Source: an uncultured Bacteroidales bacterium (lineage in GTDB: Bacteria; Bacteroidota; Bacteroidia; Bacteroidales; Muribaculaceae). Taken from it: 50,173 nt of DNA. Location of the stretch: contig CAJLWO010000012.1 in assembly GCA_905210435.1 (NCBI GenBank), positions 1-50,173 on the forward strand, given 5' to 3'. The position numbers and the translations under genes are program-made. Positions 7,895 through 15,679 of the stretch are shown here, piece after piece. The first letter of the stretch is position 1. Each line of letters starts with the position of its first letter. The notes under the pieces are model-generated. The model ran no database searches. It was not told the DNA's origin and saw nothing but the letters and a program-made list of their open reading frames with translations.

Positions 7895-9598
7895 ATGTCA
7901 TGGTTAGTTGAAACATTCCGGACCTATCCTTCCATACCGATTTTTCTGACAATCGGGCTGGGTTTCCTGATAGGAAAGCTGAGGTACAAAACATTTTCGC
8001 TCGGCACAGTCACTTCGGTGCTTCTTGTAGGCGTATTGGTCGGCCAGATGGACATCCCGATCGGCGCGCCTCTTAAGTCGCTGTTTTTCCTGTTGTTCCT
8101 CTTTGCGATAGGCTACAAATGCGGGCCTCAGTTTGCTTCTGCCCTAAAGGGTCAGGGCATAAAGCAGGTGATATTTGCCTGCGTGGTGTGTGTGCTGTGT
8201 CTTGCGGTCACATGGGTATGCGCCAAAATAATGAATTACAACTCCGCCATTTCAACGGGTCTTTTCGCCGGAGCACAGACAATCTCGGCGGTAATCGGCG
8301 TGGGAACCGACACTATCGGCACCCTTTCAATATCGCCGGAACAGAAAAAGACGTTGATTGACCTTATTCCGGTATGTTACGCGGTGACATACGTGTTCGG
8401 CACTATCGGCTCGGCGTGGATATTAGGCAATATCGGACCGGCGTTGCTCGGCGGCCTTAAAAAAGTGAAACAGCAGACGAAAGAACTTGAGGAGCAGCTC
8501 AATCATTCCGACGTATCTGATGACCCCGCATATATCAACGGCAACCGTCCCATATCATTCCGCGCATATAAAGTGACAGCCGCCAATTTCGCCACACCGC
8601 TTACCGTGTCGCAGATAGAGGAGCATTTCAAGTCGGAAGGCAAACGTCTGTTCGTTGAACGCATACGCACCGCCGACGGCACAATTGCGGAAGTGACCCC
8701 CGACCTGACCGTCAGACAGGGTGACGAAATCGTGCTCAGCGGACGCCATGAGTTCATAATCGGAGACGAAAGCTGGATCGGACCGGAAACAGACGATGCA
8801 CGCCTCCTCTCTTTCCCCGTCGAAAAGACCAAGGTGATGGTGATGAAGAAGACAGCCGGCCTGACAGTGGACCAGCTGCGTGCCAAACCCTTCATGTACG
8901 GAGTGATGATACAGTCAATCAAACGTCAGGGCGGCGTGGACATACCGGTGCTCGCACAGACCGTGCTCATGCAGGGCGATATGCTTACCATCGAGGGGCT
9001 TCCTCAGGAAGTAAAGCTTGCAGCTCCGGCAATCGGCAACGAACAGCACCCCACTACGGCCACCGACATGGTATTCGTATCCCTTGCCATAGTCATCGGT
9101 GCAATCGTCGGCGCTCTTACGCTCAAGATGGGCAAGGTGCCGGTAAGCCTCTCCACCAGCGGCGGAGCACTCATTGCCGGTCTGTTCTTCGGATGGCTGC
9201 GTACAAAACGTCCGTCGGTAGGCTTTATCCCCGACTCATCGTTATGGCTTATGAATAACCTCGGCCTGAATATGTTCATTGCCGTAATAGGCATACAGAG
9301 CGGCCCGACATTCGTGGCCGGCATCAAGGAGGTGGGCATAATGCTGTTCGTAATGGGAATCATAGCCACTTCGGTGCCGCTGTTGCTCTCCATGTTCATA
9401 GGAGCGAAAGTGTTCAAATTCCACCCGGCCATCAACCTCGGCTGCTGCGCAGGGGCACGAACCACCACGGCATCGCTCGGAGCCATCACTTCGTCGCTCA
9501 ACAGCTCTATCCCCGCTATGGGATATACGGTGACCTACGCTATCGGCAACACGCTGCTGATACTGATGGGTGTGGCGATGGTGCTGATGTTTGTATAG
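7895..9598 (+). CDS. aspT: Aspartate:alanine antiporter of the AspT/YidE-YbjL family
   Basis: A 567-residue membrane protein with the duplicated AspT architecture. An N-terminal block of about five membrane helices (residues about 10-190) is followed by a cytoplasmic region with two RCK_C/TrkA_C-type domains (about 215-285, with LTVRQGDEIVLSGRHEF; and about 310-380, with VLMQGDMLTIEGL), then a second helix block (about 390-567). Each half carries the small-residue motif typical of the family (FAGAQTISAVIGVGTDTIG and CCAGARTTTASLGAITSSLN). AspT exchanges aspartate in for alanine out. The next gene encodes the matching decarboxylase, which makes this substrate assignment firmer than homology alone. 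Confidence 0.88.
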   Translation: MSWLVETFRTYPSIPIFLTIGLGFLIGKLRYKTFSLGTVTSVLLVGVLVGQMDIPIGAPLKSLFFLLFLFAIGYKCGPQFASALKGQGIKQVIFACVVCVLCLAVTWVCAKIMNYNSAISTGLFAGAQTISAVIGVGTDTIGTLSISPEQKKTLIDLIPVCYAVTYVFGTIGSAWILGNIGPALLGGLKKVKQQTKELEEQLNHSDVSDDPAYINGNRPISFRAYKVTAANFATPLTVSQIEEHFKSEGKRLFVERIRTADGTIAEVTPDLTVRQGDEIVLSGRHEFIIGDESWIGPETDDARLLSFPVEKTKVMVMKKTAGLTVDQLRAKPFMYGVMIQSIKRQGGVDIPVLAQTVLMQGDMLTIEGLPQEVKLAAPAIGNEQHPTTATDMVFVSLAIVIGAIVGALTLKMGKVPVSLSTSGGALIAGLFFGWLRTKRPSVGFIPDSSLWLMNNLGLNMFIAVIGIQSGPTFVAGIKEVGIMLFVMGIIATSVPLLLSMFIGAKVFKFHPAINLGCCAGARTTTASLGAITSSLNSSIPAMGYTVTYAIGNTLLILMGVAMVLMFV

Positions 9599-9711
9599 GC
9601 ACGGTTTCCGGCGATTATAATGAGTGCAGCGGACTGCATTACCGCTGCACGATATCGACCCGCCGGAAAAGGCTACGGCACATTCTCATTATGAATATGA
9701 TGAATTATGGT

Positions 9712-9896
9712 TAAGTAACTGTTTAAAATTATTTTATACTAACCATTCTCATTATTTTAAAATTCTGCCGGAGTCTTTTTCGTCGCTTTCCGTCTCGTCA
9801 TCAGTCATGTAGCTCGCTACACTCCTTCTTCCTCACCGGAAATCGCCTGAAAAATCCTTCCGTCATAATATCAAAATAATTTTGAACAGTTACTTA
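9712..9896. repeat. Dispersed palindromic element with GTAGC core, copy 2
   Basis: The outer inverted arms are TAAGTAACTGTTTAAAATTA from 9712 and the complement of 9873-9896, with one mismatch over 24 bp. The core at about 9799-9826 (TCAGTCATGTAGCTCGCTAC followed by ACTCC) aligns with the reverse complement of the core at 785-815. It fills the spacer between aspT and asdA, so it would be transcribed as a long hairpin if the two genes share a message. A similar arm (ATTATTTTGAACAATTAC) stands alone at about 46077-46094. Confidence 0.7.
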
Positions 9897-9942
9897 TTAT
9901 TTTAAAGTTTGTCAACCCTAACTTAACAAATCCCCGACAGAT

Positions 9943-11592
9943 ATGGATAATTTAAACAAAAGCCCGGAAAATCCCGACTACGAAAAAGAACTGGAGAAGA
10001 TGAGTCCATTCGAGATAAAGAGTACTTTAATCAGCCTGGCTGAAAAGGATGCGCAGCGCAGTACGGCTACATTCCTCAACGCCGGACGCGGCAACCCCGA
10101 CTGGCTGCTGTCGTACCCCCGCAAGGCATTCTTCCTGCTCGGAGAGTTTGCCATGACTGAAGCTGACCGCGTGAAATTTGACGACACCGCAGGCATCGTG
10201 GCCTCCCCCACGCAGGACGGTGTAGCCGAAAGATTTCTCGCATTCCTCGACACCCGCAAAGACGAGACCGGCGCGAAAGTGCTCAAGCACTTCTACTCGC
10301 ATGTGACAGGCGACCTCGGAGCCAATCCCGACGAATTCGTATTCGAACTTGTCGACGGCATACTCGGCGACCACTACCCCACTCCTCCGCGCATACTCAA
10401 GCATGTGGAAATTATCACCCGCGAATATATGCGTCAGGCCATGGGTGGTGGCAACGACACTGCTGTCTACGACCTCTTCGCCACGGAGGGAAGCACGGCC
10501 GGCATGTGCTACACGTTCGACTCCCTCAAGCAGAACTTCCTCATGGAACCGGGCGACAAAATAGCCCTCTTCACGCCATGCTTCACACCTTATCTCGAAA
10601 TACCGCGCCTCGCCGAGTTCGGGCTGAAAGTAGTGGAGATAAGCGCAAACAAGGTAGAGCGCAACGGGTATCATGACTGGCAGTATCCAAAGGAGGAAAT
10701 CGACAAACTTCGCGACCCGGCGATAAAAGCGGTGTGCATCACCAATCCATCCAACCCGCCAAGCGTATGCTTCTCACCCGAGGTGCTTGACATGCTCGTC
10801 GATGTCGTGAAAAACGACAATCCCAACCTGATGGTCATCACCGACGATGTATACGGCACGTTTATCGAAGGATTCCGTTCGCTGATGTATGTGCTCCCTT
10901 ACAACACATTGTGTCTCTACTCTTTCTCGAAATATTTCGGTGCCACCGGCTGGCGTGTGGCAGCGATGGCACTGCGCAGTGACAAGAATGTGTTCGACGA
11001 CCGGCTCGCCGCTCTTCCCAAAGAGAAGAAGGAGCTGCTGTCAAAGCGGTATGAAAGCCTTACGCTCGAACCTGACAAACTGAAATTCATCGACCGTCTT
11101 GTGGCCGACAGCCGACTTGTGGGCCTTAACCACACGGCCGGACTCTCCACTCCGCAGCAGATACAGATGGCCCTTTTCTCGGCCTTCGCCTTCCTGCACC
11201 GTGACGCGCTTCAGCCCAAACTCATAGCGATGATTCACAAGCGCCTTAACAATCTGTGGAGCACGACAGGCTTCGAGCTTCTTCCCGACCCTAACCGCGC
11301 AGGATATTATAGCGAGATTGACCTCATGGTATGGGCCAAAAAGATATATGGTGACGATTTTGCCAATTACCTCAACAAGAACTATCAGCCTCTCGATTTC
11401 GTAATCCGGCTGGCCGATGAAACAGCTATCGTGCTTCTCAACGGCGACGGTTTCGACGGCCCGAAATGGTCGGTGCGCGCATCGCTTGCCAATCTCGATA
11501 CCGACGCGTATCTGAAAATCGGCACTGCAATACGCAAAATCCTCGACCAGTATCACGACGAGTATACAAAGTCATCCTCAACCCGGAATTGA
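9943..11592 (+). CDS. asdA: Bifunctional aspartate transaminase / aspartate 4-decarboxylase
   Basis: A 549-residue PLP enzyme of fold type I, longer than ordinary aspartate aminotransferases and matching the AsdA length. The PLP lysine is K330 in LYSFSKYFGATGWR. Also visible are TNPSNPPSVCFSPEVL and VITDDVYGTF, with the Asp and Tyr that contact the cofactor, and the N-terminal AGRGNPDWLLSYPRKAFF typical of this subfamily. It converts aspartate to alanine plus CO2, consuming a cytoplasmic proton. Together with AspT the cycle generates a proton-motive force and resists acid. The gap to aspT (344 bp) contains a repeat element, so the two genes may not be a simple two-gene transcript. Confidence 0.93.
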   Translation: MDNLNKSPENPDYEKELEKMSPFEIKSTLISLAEKDAQRSTATFLNAGRGNPDWLLSYPRKAFFLLGEFAMTEADRVKFDDTAGIVASPTQDGVAERFLAFLDTRKDETGAKVLKHFYSHVTGDLGANPDEFVFELVDGILGDHYPTPPRILKHVEIITREYMRQAMGGGNDTAVYDLFATEGSTAGMCYTFDSLKQNFLMEPGDKIALFTPCFTPYLEIPRLAEFGLKVVEISANKVERNGYHDWQYPKEEIDKLRDPAIKAVCITNPSNPPSVCFSPEVLDMLVDVVKNDNPNLMVITDDVYGTFIEGFRSLMYVLPYNTLCLYSFSKYFGATGWRVAAMALRSDKNVFDDRLAALPKEKKELLSKRYESLTLEPDKLKFIDRLVADSRLVGLNHTAGLSTPQQIQMALFSAFAFLHRDALQPKLIAMIHKRLNNLWSTTGFELLPDPNRAGYYSEIDLMVWAKKIYGDDFANYLNKNYQPLDFVIRLADETAIVLLNGDGFDGPKWSVRASLANLDTDAYLKIGTAIRKILDQYHDEYTKSSSTRN

Positions 11593-11611
11593 GGCATACC
11601 GACACGGTGTC

Positions 11612-11755
11612 GAGAGTGTTGCATAACTGCAAAATTTCGGCTAACAAAATAGGGACGCACGGTCTGTGCGCCCGATAATTCTCTGATAATCAGCTACTGT
11701 TTCCCGGACGCACAGACCGTACGTCACTACAATTGGAAGTTTTGTAACATCCTCA
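11612..11755. repeat. Dispersed TIR element with nested hairpins, copy 2
   Basis: The terminal repeats are GAGAGTGTTGCATAAC (11612-11627) and the complement of TTTTGTAACATCCTC (11741-11755). Inside, two hairpin arms (about 11651-11674 and 11704-11726) share GGACGCAC/GTGCG with the copy at 85-188, and the spacer again contains CTGATAATC. It begins 20 bp after the asdA stop. It has no coding capacity. Confidence 0.7.
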
Positions 11756-11843
11756 TTTACCGCAATAAAAAAATCGCGGCTACTATCTTGATATATTCAA
11801 TAATCAAGTTATAGTAGCCGCGATTTTTTTATTGCGGTAAATC
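11756..11843. terminator. 88 bp near-perfect hairpin, probable bidirectional terminator
   Basis: The outer arm ATTTACCGCAATAAAAAAAT (11756-11775) and the following CGCGGCTACTAT are repeated inverted up to 11843, with a small loop around ATATTCA. The arms hold a 7-base A/T run flanking a GC stem, as in terminators that work in both directions, and it lies between convergent asdA and the leucine-rich-repeat gene. The extension of the pairing well past the T run is unusual for a plain terminator. Confidence 0.7.
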
Positions 11844-11849
11844 GGATTG

Positions 11850-11908
11850 AGGGTGTTGCACGACTCGTTTTTTTTAACCGGGTAAGGTCCATTTTTGCAA
11901 CACCCTCA
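11850..11908. repeat. 59 bp mini-element with GAGGGTGTTGCA terminal repeats
   Basis: GAGGGTGTTGCACGAC at the left and TTTTTGCAACACCCTC at the right are inverted repeats sharing GAGGGTGTTGCA, the same kind of end as the element at 11612. A third partial copy (GAGGGTGTTT) follows at about 11925. Confidence 0.55.
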
Positions 11909-11945
11909 TATTTACTCTCCGTTAGAGGGTGTTTAAGCCATTCTC

Positions 11946-14900
11946 TTATTTTACCATAAGTTTATAGGCCGAATTTCCTACCGTCACTATATATGCGCCA
12001 TGAGCGATACCGCTGATAACGCATGTGCCGTCGGCGCCTGTCGACGCCGAACGCAGCAATATGCCGTTCATACCGATAAGTCTTACCGGCAATGCCGACG
12101 ATGCGCTGATTGTAAGGTCATTGCCATCTATGCGCAATTCTATCGCCGAATCCCCGTCAGCGGTTATGTCGTCCACGCCGCCCACGGTCTTGATGTCCAT
12201 GAGATTTGTGTGGAAATAAACATTAGGGAACTCGTCATTGGCAAGCACACACATCACGTTGTCAATCGGGGCGACAAATGATGTCACGCCGTTGTCAAGG
12301 CTGTATTCCTCATCGATATAAAGCTCCTCGCCGACGAGATTCCCTTCTTCATCCAAAGCGGGAACGTCGACAAACCAGCGATATACCGTTTCCTTGCCGT
12401 TGATGACAGCCTCCGACGACAGGTCGACTTTTCCATCGACAACCTCTGTCTGAATGGGAGCCTGATTACCGTAGGTGTAGAGTGTGTATCGGTTCAACGG
12501 CAGTGTGCTTGGCCTGAACATGTTGTTGTTGAGATACAGCACATTGAGTGATTTCATTGCCGAGACATCCACGCTGCTCAGCCGGTTGTGTGCGAGAGAA
12601 ATCTGGTTCATGGCCGGCAAGCGCGAGAGATCGATTTCAGTCAGCATGTTACCTGTCAGGTCAAGGTGCCAGAGGTTTTTGTTGTCGGACTTGAATGATG
12701 TGAGCCGGTTGTTGGAAATCGAAAGGAGTTCAAGCCCGGGATATGCCGATGCGTCAAAAGAAGTGAAGCTGTTGTTTCCCAGATCGAGGTCATAGAGGCG
12801 GGGATAGCGGGTAAGGTCGAGGTCGCTGAATCTGTTGCCGGCGAGACGCAGCTCGATGAGTCCGGGTGATTCGGGCCATACCACATTGTCCTCGGTCAGC
12901 CCTGCATTCTGCACACCGAAGAGTGCAAGTTTGTCAAGTTTCGCAGCATCAATTGACGACAGCGACAGACCTCCGACGCTGAATACCGTCAGGCCGCAGT
13001 CTTCGTCGTAGGAGTATACTCTCACGGTAGCCCCCTGGCGTGAGGTTGCAGATACTGATACCGGCGACGTGCCTACGATATATTCGGTCAAATCGGCCTG
13101 TGTACCGCTCCAGTCGATATACAGGGGTGTATTGTCGGCGGCAGCACGCAAAATAATCTCGCCTGACTGGTTGGCGGTGGTGACGAACGAAGCCACTACG
13201 TTGGTCGGCATCGCCGCAGCTTCAATCTCAGTGGTGCGCAGTGTAAGTCCCTCAAATTTCGGGTTTTTCATCTCGCAGTACACTTTCGAGCCTACTATGG
13301 GGCTATGGAAGTGTGTCACGCCGTTTTCCTCATCGTAATCGTAGGTTTTTTGCAGGAGAGTGCCGTCGGCTTTCTTCCATACGAATGATGTCGGAGCTTC
13401 CTCGATGTTGTACATGGAGAGGTTGCATCCGGGGCCAATCTTGGCTATGGTTATGTCGTTCTGAGGTGCATAACTATAAATCGACAGGCCGTCGATTACG
13501 GGCAGCGTGGTGAAATTAAGCGCATTGTATTCGCAATGCAGCTCTTCAAGGCTTATCCGTGCAGGCAGCACGATGGATGACACCCTGTTATGCGACAGCT
13601 TCAGGCTTGTCATCAGCGTGCAGTAGTTGATGTTGACGGTTTCAAGACTGTTGTCCGACACATCGAGAGTCAGCATATTGTCGGCATCCTTAAGCGACAG
13701 CTCCGTCAGTTTGTTGTGCGAGAGGTTCAGATTGCGTATCGTGCGCATGTCGTTGAGAGTGACGCTTGTCAACTCGTTGTTGCTCAGATCGATGTCAAAG
13801 AGCATGTTTTTCTGGTATACATCGTTGGCTCCGCGTATGTTGAGCGAGGGGAAGTGGTTGCCCGTAAGCACGAGGGATTTCAGGAGCCGGTTCCAGCTAA
13901 GGTCGATGTTGTCGCTTCCGTATATGCCGGAATTGACGAGACGGAGCGTCTTGAGCGAACGTGCGGCACTGAAGTCAATCGAATTCAGCGTTATGTCCTC
14001 CATGTCGAAAGCCGAAACGAGTTCGCCTTCGGGCACATAGACCGTCACTGTGCCGCTGTTGGTGACGCCCGCCACGTTGCGTACGGCAGGTGCCGATTCC
14101 GATGTGGCGGTGTATTCCACCTTGCCGCGGCCATAATCGACATAGAATTTTTTGGGAGTGCCGGGGGTAGCGCCGTACATGCCGAGGCCAAACTCAATCG
14201 GGGTGCCGTCAGACGACATCACCGGGGCACTGAATGTGATTACCTTGTCATCCTTGCCGTAGTCAGCCTCGCTCTTGACTTTGAATTTATTGGTACACAA
14301 CGGATAGTAGCCGAATGCGCTTTCAGGGAACGCATCGTTGGCGAAAGCCACATACACGCTGTCGGAAACAGCTTTAAGCAGCGTTATTTTGCCGTCGGCG
14401 TATGTGTAGTAGTCGTTGCTGAGGGCTACAAGGCTGTTGGGGTTGGACTCGCTCGTGCGGTAGAGGGCCGCGGTAGTCACGGTGCCTTCGCGCAGCACTT
14501 TGTCACTGAAATCAATCACAGTGCCAACTTTCTGGGTTTTGGCCACCTGCATGTCGTTCTGCTTGTAGGCATAATAGTACCATTCGTCTTTGGGCAGGGG
14601 GAGCGTGGCGAAAGTAAAGTCATTGTTGCGCAGCGACAGATTGAACAGCGCGGTATTGTTCGACAGGTCAATCGAAGTGAGATGATTGTTGTTGACATAC
14701 AGATCGGTCAGATGCGGATTTTTAGAGACATCAAGGTCAGTGAAACCGTTGCCGCTTGCAAAGAGATACACGAGATTGGGATTATTGGTAACATCGAGTT
14801 TCTCAAGTCTGACACCTGTATTTACCGAGCCCGACATGTGGTCGCAATAAAACTGGTTGAGATACGGATTTTGACTGAGGTCGATATTGCGTATTCTCGT

Positions 14901-15656
14901 TTCGCTGATATTGAGAATATTGAGCTTGGTATTTTTTGTGACGTCAAGCGACTCGACGGGGGTGGAGTCGATGGAAATCTTTCTCAGCTCCGGACAACCG
15001 GTAGGGTCGAGGCGAGTCAGTCCTTTGTTCGCCCATGCGTCAAATGACATCAGTGCGGGATAGTCCGAGAGATTAAACGACGGGTCGAGACACTCTATAC
15101 GCCCCATGTCGAGGATAGTGAGCTCGGGTTTGTTGCCGCCGATGAGAAGCGGCTTGACGTTGAACGGGTTATTGCTCACGCTGATATATTGAAGGGCATT
15201 CAGGCCGCTCAGGTCAAGCCCCGTAAGCTCGTTGTTGGCGAGGTCGAGGATTTCGAGGTTGGTGAGTTTGTCAATCTGTACATCGGTAAGATAGCATTCG
15301 CGTGCGCTGAGCAGGTCAATCTTGCTTGCGTCGCCATAGATTTTCACCGTGCCCTCTTTCGTGACGTTACATGTGATATCCGTGCCTACGAACGACCCTG
15401 TTTCGGAATCGAGAGTGGCCCGAGTGATTTCATACTCCATGGGGCCGAGTCCGGCGTCGACATCGATATAACCGTCTTCGGTGGCACCGAGAGTGAGCGT
15501 TATCGCTCCGGCAGCACCACCCGCTTCATAAACGCGGGTCTTGATGACCAGCGCCGGCTCCTCTTCCTGTGTCTGCGCTTCCACCGGCATCGGGAAGCAC
15601 AGCAGGCCTGCGAATATTGTCGCGAGCCACGGACATCTGTTTTTGATTATTCTCAT
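11946..15656 (-). CDS. Large exported leucine-rich-repeat protein with C-terminal sorting-type tail
   Basis: A 1236-residue protein. A signal peptide (about residues 1-28, ending PMPVEAQ) is followed by three blocks of leucine-rich repeats (about 120-340, 560-700 and 900-1040) of the form LTSIDLSNNTALFNLSLRNN. They are separated by beta-rich stretches such as YFGYGRGKVEYT-like and SSFVAPIDNVMCVLANDEFP segments. The C-terminus (IELRIDGNDLTISASSALPV through GAYIVTVGNSAYKLMVK) resembles Por/T9SS type A sorting domains. It is probably surface-displayed and binds a protein or glycan. The start lies 23 bp after the stop of the upstream protease, so the two are likely co-transcribed. The precise ligand cannot be inferred. 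Confidence 0.8.
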   Translation of the reverse strand: MRIIKNRCPWLATIFAGLLCFPMPVEAQTQEEEPALVIKTRVYEAGGAAGAITLTLGATEDGYIDVDAGLGPMEYEITRATLDSETGSFVGTDITCNVTKEGTVKIYGDASKIDLLSARECYLTDVQIDKLTNLEILDLANNELTGLDLSGLNALQYISVSNNPFNVKPLLIGGNKPELTILDMGRIECLDPSFNLSDYPALMSFDAWANKGLTRLDPTGCPELRKISIDSTPVESLDVTKNTKLNILNISETRIRNIDLSQNPYLNQFYCDHMSGSVNTGVRLEKLDVTNNPNLVYLFASGNGFTDLDVSKNPHLTDLYVNNNHLTSIDLSNNTALFNLSLRNNDFTFATLPLPKDEWYYYAYKQNDMQVAKTQKVGTVIDFSDKVLREGTVTTAALYRTSESNPNSLVALSNDYYTYADGKITLLKAVSDSVYVAFANDAFPESAFGYYPLCTNKFKVKSEADYGKDDKVITFSAPVMSSDGTPIEFGLGMYGATPGTPKKFYVDYGRGKVEYTATSESAPAVRNVAGVTNSGTVTVYVPEGELVSAFDMEDITLNSIDFSAARSLKTLRLVNSGIYGSDNIDLSWNRLLKSLVLTGNHFPSLNIRGANDVYQKNMLFDIDLSNNELTSVTLNDMRTIRNLNLSHNKLTELSLKDADNMLTLDVSDNSLETVNINYCTLMTSLKLSHNRVSSIVLPARISLEELHCEYNALNFTTLPVIDGLSIYSYAPQNDITIAKIGPGCNLSMYNIEEAPTSFVWKKADGTLLQKTYDYDEENGVTHFHSPIVGSKVYCEMKNPKFEGLTLRTTEIEAAAMPTNVVASFVTTANQSGEIILRAAADNTPLYIDWSGTQADLTEYIVGTSPVSVSATSRQGATVRVYSYDEDCGLTVFSVGGLSLSSIDAAKLDKLALFGVQNAGLTEDNVVWPESPGLIELRLAGNRFSDLDLTRYPRLYDLDLGNNSFTSFDASAYPGLELLSISNNRLTSFKSDNKNLWHLDLTGNMLTEIDLSRLPAMNQISLAHNRLSSVDVSAMKSLNVLYLNNNMFRPSTLPLNRYTLYTYGNQAPIQTEVVDGKVDLSSEAVINGKETVYRWFVDVPALDEEGNLVGEELYIDEEYSLDNGVTSFVAPIDNVMCVLANDEFPNVYFHTNLMDIKTVGGVDDITADGDSAIELRIDGNDLTISASSALPVRLIGMNGILLRSASTGADGTCVISGIAHGAYIVTVGNSAYKLMVK

Positions 15657-15679
15657 AACAATATGATTTATAGTTGTTT

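Noticed and set aside
13590..15047. 485-codon open frame antisense to the leucine-rich-repeat gene
   Set aside because: It is a shadow of the repeated LRR codons: no signal peptide, domain or promoter, and Val/Tyr/Glu composition expected from reading the complement.
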